A stretch of 20,396 bases of DNA, taken from NCBI GenBank assembly GCA_902796775.1, contig CADBQK010000076.1:1-20396 (forward strand). The letters are read 5' to 3'. This DNA comes from an uncultured Lachnospiraceae bacterium. Lineage in GTDB: Bacteria; Bacillota_A; Clostridia; Lachnospirales; Lachnospiraceae. Below the pieces are notes generated by a model, which was not told the DNA's origin, made no database searches, and was given only the letters and a program-made list of their open reading frames with translations. The position numbers and the translations under genes were made by a program. Of this stretch, positions 18,903 to 20,396 are shown in pieces; within the stretch, counting starts at the first letter, position 1; every line of letters starts with the position of its first letter.

Positions 18903-19925
18903 TTAGTTGAATTTGTAGATTCGCTTAGCCATATAGTAACACTTCTTTACAAAGCCAAAGGATATCCTTCCGGGAGGATTACTGATAATCCCTCTGCATC
19001 CCAGACGGACACGCCAGTACATACTGGGATGTTTCTTTTTAAAATACTGCCAGAGCTCCTTCCGCATTGCCAGATGCTCCTTTGTCCCGGAGATGATCAG
19101 CATAATGGAAGTCACACAGCAGATCATTGCCAGATAACTGAGCATGTATTTTCCAAGGTGCTTGTTCCCGGCATCCTTCGGCAGGTTATAAGCATCGATC
19201 ATGATCTTGTTCACACGGATCTGCTGATCGATCCTGCTGATCATAACCCTTTCGTTCACCGACTGATCATCCCGCCCGATATAATACCGGTAGAAATCCG
19301 TATCCAGATAATACAGTTTTTTCATGTAAGGCAGGGGCAGGTAGACAAAGAGATTGTCAACATAAAACGTATGTTCCGGAAGCTTGAGCCCGCTTTCGCG
19401 AAGAGCCTTCGTCCGGTAGATCACCGCATGCATCAGCAGATTCTGGTCCATCCGGAAATGCCGGGTCTCATCCCATCCAAACAATCTCCCCTCCGGAAGG
19501 ACTCTCTTATATCCGATTGTATGACTCTTGCCATCATTAACATGTTCATACACATAATTCGTGATAAAGATATCCGTATATTCTCTCGCTTCAAGCATCT
19601 TCCTGAGCGTATCCAGAACAATCCGGTAGCTGTCTTCATTAACCCAGTCATCCGAATCAACCACCTTAAAGTACAGCCCGCAGGCATTGGCTAATCCTGT
19701 ATTGACAGCCCCGCCATGTCCGGCGTTTTCCTGGTGGATCGCCCGGCAGATTCCCGGATATTTCTCTTCGTATTCATCCGCTATGGCTGCTGTCCCGTCT
19801 GAAGAACCATCATCTACGATAATGATCTCCACTTCCCTGCCTCCCGGCAGGAGTGAATCGATACACTTTCTCATGTATGATTCTGAATTGTAGCACGGAA
19901 CTGCAAAAGTAATTAATTTCCCCAC
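18903..19925 (-). CDS. family 2 glycosyltransferase
   Basis: A 340-aa inverting GT2 enzyme expected to add sugars to a surface polysaccharide or glycolipid; donor and acceptor are unknown. The GT-A fold is clear: FAVPCYNSESYMRKCIDSLL near the start, EIIIVDDGSSDGT as the nucleotide-binding loop, ENAGHGGAVNTGL, then the metal-binding KVVDSDDWV. The C-terminal part has a hydrophobic stretch (YMLSYLAMICCVTSIMLII) that may attach to the membrane, and a basic tail. The reading frame is open further upstream, but GTG at 19923-19925 is chosen because GGAGG lies 7 nt before it and the canonical fold starts at once (MGKLITFAVP). It heads the GT2-mbl-recD2 gene run; I found no convincing promoter for it. 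Confidence 0.9.
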   Translation of the reverse strand: MGKLITFAVPCYNSESYMRKCIDSLLPGGREVEIIIVDDGSSDGTAAIADEYEEKYPGICRAIHQENAGHGGAVNTGLANACGLYFKVVDSDDWVNEDSYRIVLDTLRKMLEAREYTDIFITNYVYEHVNDGKSHTIGYKRVLPEGRLFGWDETRHFRMDQNLLMHAVIYRTKALRESGLKLPEHTFYVDNLFVYLPLPYMKKLYYLDTDFYRYYIGRDDQSVNERVMISRIDQQIRVNKIMIDAYNLPKDAGNKHLGKYMLSYLAMICCVTSIMLIISGTKEHLAMRKELWQYFKKKHPSMYWRVRLGCRGIISNPPGRISFGFVKKCYYMAKRIYKFN

Positions 19926-19985
19926 TTGTTGTCCTCCACTTCTGTCTTCTGATCTGCAATAATCTATGAAAAAACGTCTTAGCGA

Positions 19986-20014
19986 TTGAAAAATATGCGT
20001 CCTTAAGCTAAAAT
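19986..20014 (+). promoter_or_regulatory. promoter of the phospholipase C-like gene
   Basis: Plus-strand TTGAAA (19986-19991), a 17-nt spacer and TAAAAT (20009-20014), with a start near 20021. The leader contains a 7-bp hairpin CCTGTAT/ATACAGG (20034-20052) before the AAAGGAG ribosome site. Confidence 0.65.
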
Positions 20015-20082
20015 TACAGTAGGTATTCAACCCCCTGTATTCGGGATACAGGTACTTATATATATGGAAAGGAGTGCTGCCT

Positions 20083-20396
20083 ATGGCCGGTTTTCTTACA
20101 CACTACCTCTTTGGAATGGAAACTTGTGAAAGGCTCCCTGACAATTATATTAAAGAAGTTATTATAAAAGAGAACCACGCTTTCCTGACCGGCCTGCAGG
20201 GCTTTAACCTGTTATCTTTTGACCCGGCAAAGAGTCCACGCCGAGGGCTGTCCTACCGGACAGATACAGGTGTACAGGGGCAGGAATATGGCGCTCTCTT
20301 TCACAATATGCTGGATTATATAGAGGGTCTGGAAGGCTCAGCCCGCGATGCCTGTCTGGCTTTTATGGCCGGTTTTTTATGCTATTTTACCTTAAA
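20083..20396 (+). CDS. zinc-dependent phospholipase C-like protein, N-terminal part
   Basis: The ATG at 20083-20085 has AAAGGAG 8 nt upstream, and the frame stays open for 104 codons to the window end. The visible start (MAGFLTHYLFG, then AFLTGLQGFN, then GALFHNMLDYIEG and ACLAFMAGFLCYFTL) resembles the bacterial zinc-dependent phospholipase C-like family found widely in Clostridia, which usually opens with GxxTHYLFG and GLQGPD. Here the latter is GLQGFN. Histidines H7 and HN in LFHN fit metal-ligand positions, but most of the domain lies beyond the window, so activity cannot be judged. It is divergent from the glycosyltransferase. Confidence 0.7.
   Translation, partial: MAGFLTHYLFGMETCERLPDNYIKEVIIKENHAFLTGLQGFNLLSFDPAKSPRRGLSYRTDTGVQGQEYGALFHNMLDYIEGLEGSARDACLAFMAGFLCYFTL

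Noticed and set aside
19926..20030. N-terminal extension of the glycosyltransferase to 375 aa
   Set aside because: The extra 35 residues do not resemble the family and have no ribosome site, whereas GTG at 19923-19925 has GGAGG at ideal spacing.

Overview
The window looks like a chromosomal housekeeping segment from an anaerobic Firmicute, most likely class Clostridia and probably Lachnospiraceae or a close relative. The evidence is the gene order (rpmG-secE-nusG-rplK-rplA-rplJ-rplL ... rpoB-rpoC), a zinc-type L33, long acidic tails on both large RNA polymerase subunits, strong Shine-Dalgarno sites of the GGAGG type, and consensus sigma-A promoters. The family placement is inferred from protein style; no rRNA is present to confirm it. 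Nearly all genes are on the minus strand, so transcription runs from high to low coordinates.

Region A (about 18900-20396): a divergent intergenic region separates a family 2 glycosyltransferase (minus) from the start of a zinc-dependent phospholipase C-like protein (plus, cut by the window edge). Region B (14611-19925, minus): glycosyltransferase, MreB/Mbl-like actin, RecD2 helicase and a ComF-like phosphoribosyltransferase. The first three are tightly packed (14 nt and 1 nt gaps). A pair of strong hairpins sits between recD2 and comF. Region C (13421-14341, minus): a secreted protein with a signal peptide, an Ala/Lys/Glu coiled coil, a Glu/Gln-rich linker and a 3D-like C-terminal domain; it has its own promoter and a long leader. 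A REP-like palindrome follows it.

Region D (9617-13296, minus): the ribosomal and transcription-factor cluster. A TTGACG-17-TATAGT promoter drives rpmG-secE-nusG-rplK-rplA. A second promoter (TTGACA-17-TATAGT) followed by an L10-type leader and attenuator drives rplJ-rplL, which ends at a strong 14-bp terminator. Region E (7924-9520): a membrane-anchored YARHG-domain protein with its own consensus promoter and terminator is inserted between rplL and rpoB, where many bacteria have no gene. Region F (1-7762): rpoB and rpoC with their own strong promoter and leader hairpin; rpoC runs off the window in its C-terminal tail.

Most of the window is ordinary core machinery. I see no CRISPR array, tRNA, rRNA, transposase gene, prophage or defence system. 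The parts most worth a second look are the insulated YARHG gene inside the rplJL-rpoBC block, the regulatory RNA candidates (L10 leader, possible L1 operator, rpmG leader), the palindromic repeats, and the divergent KOW region of NusG.
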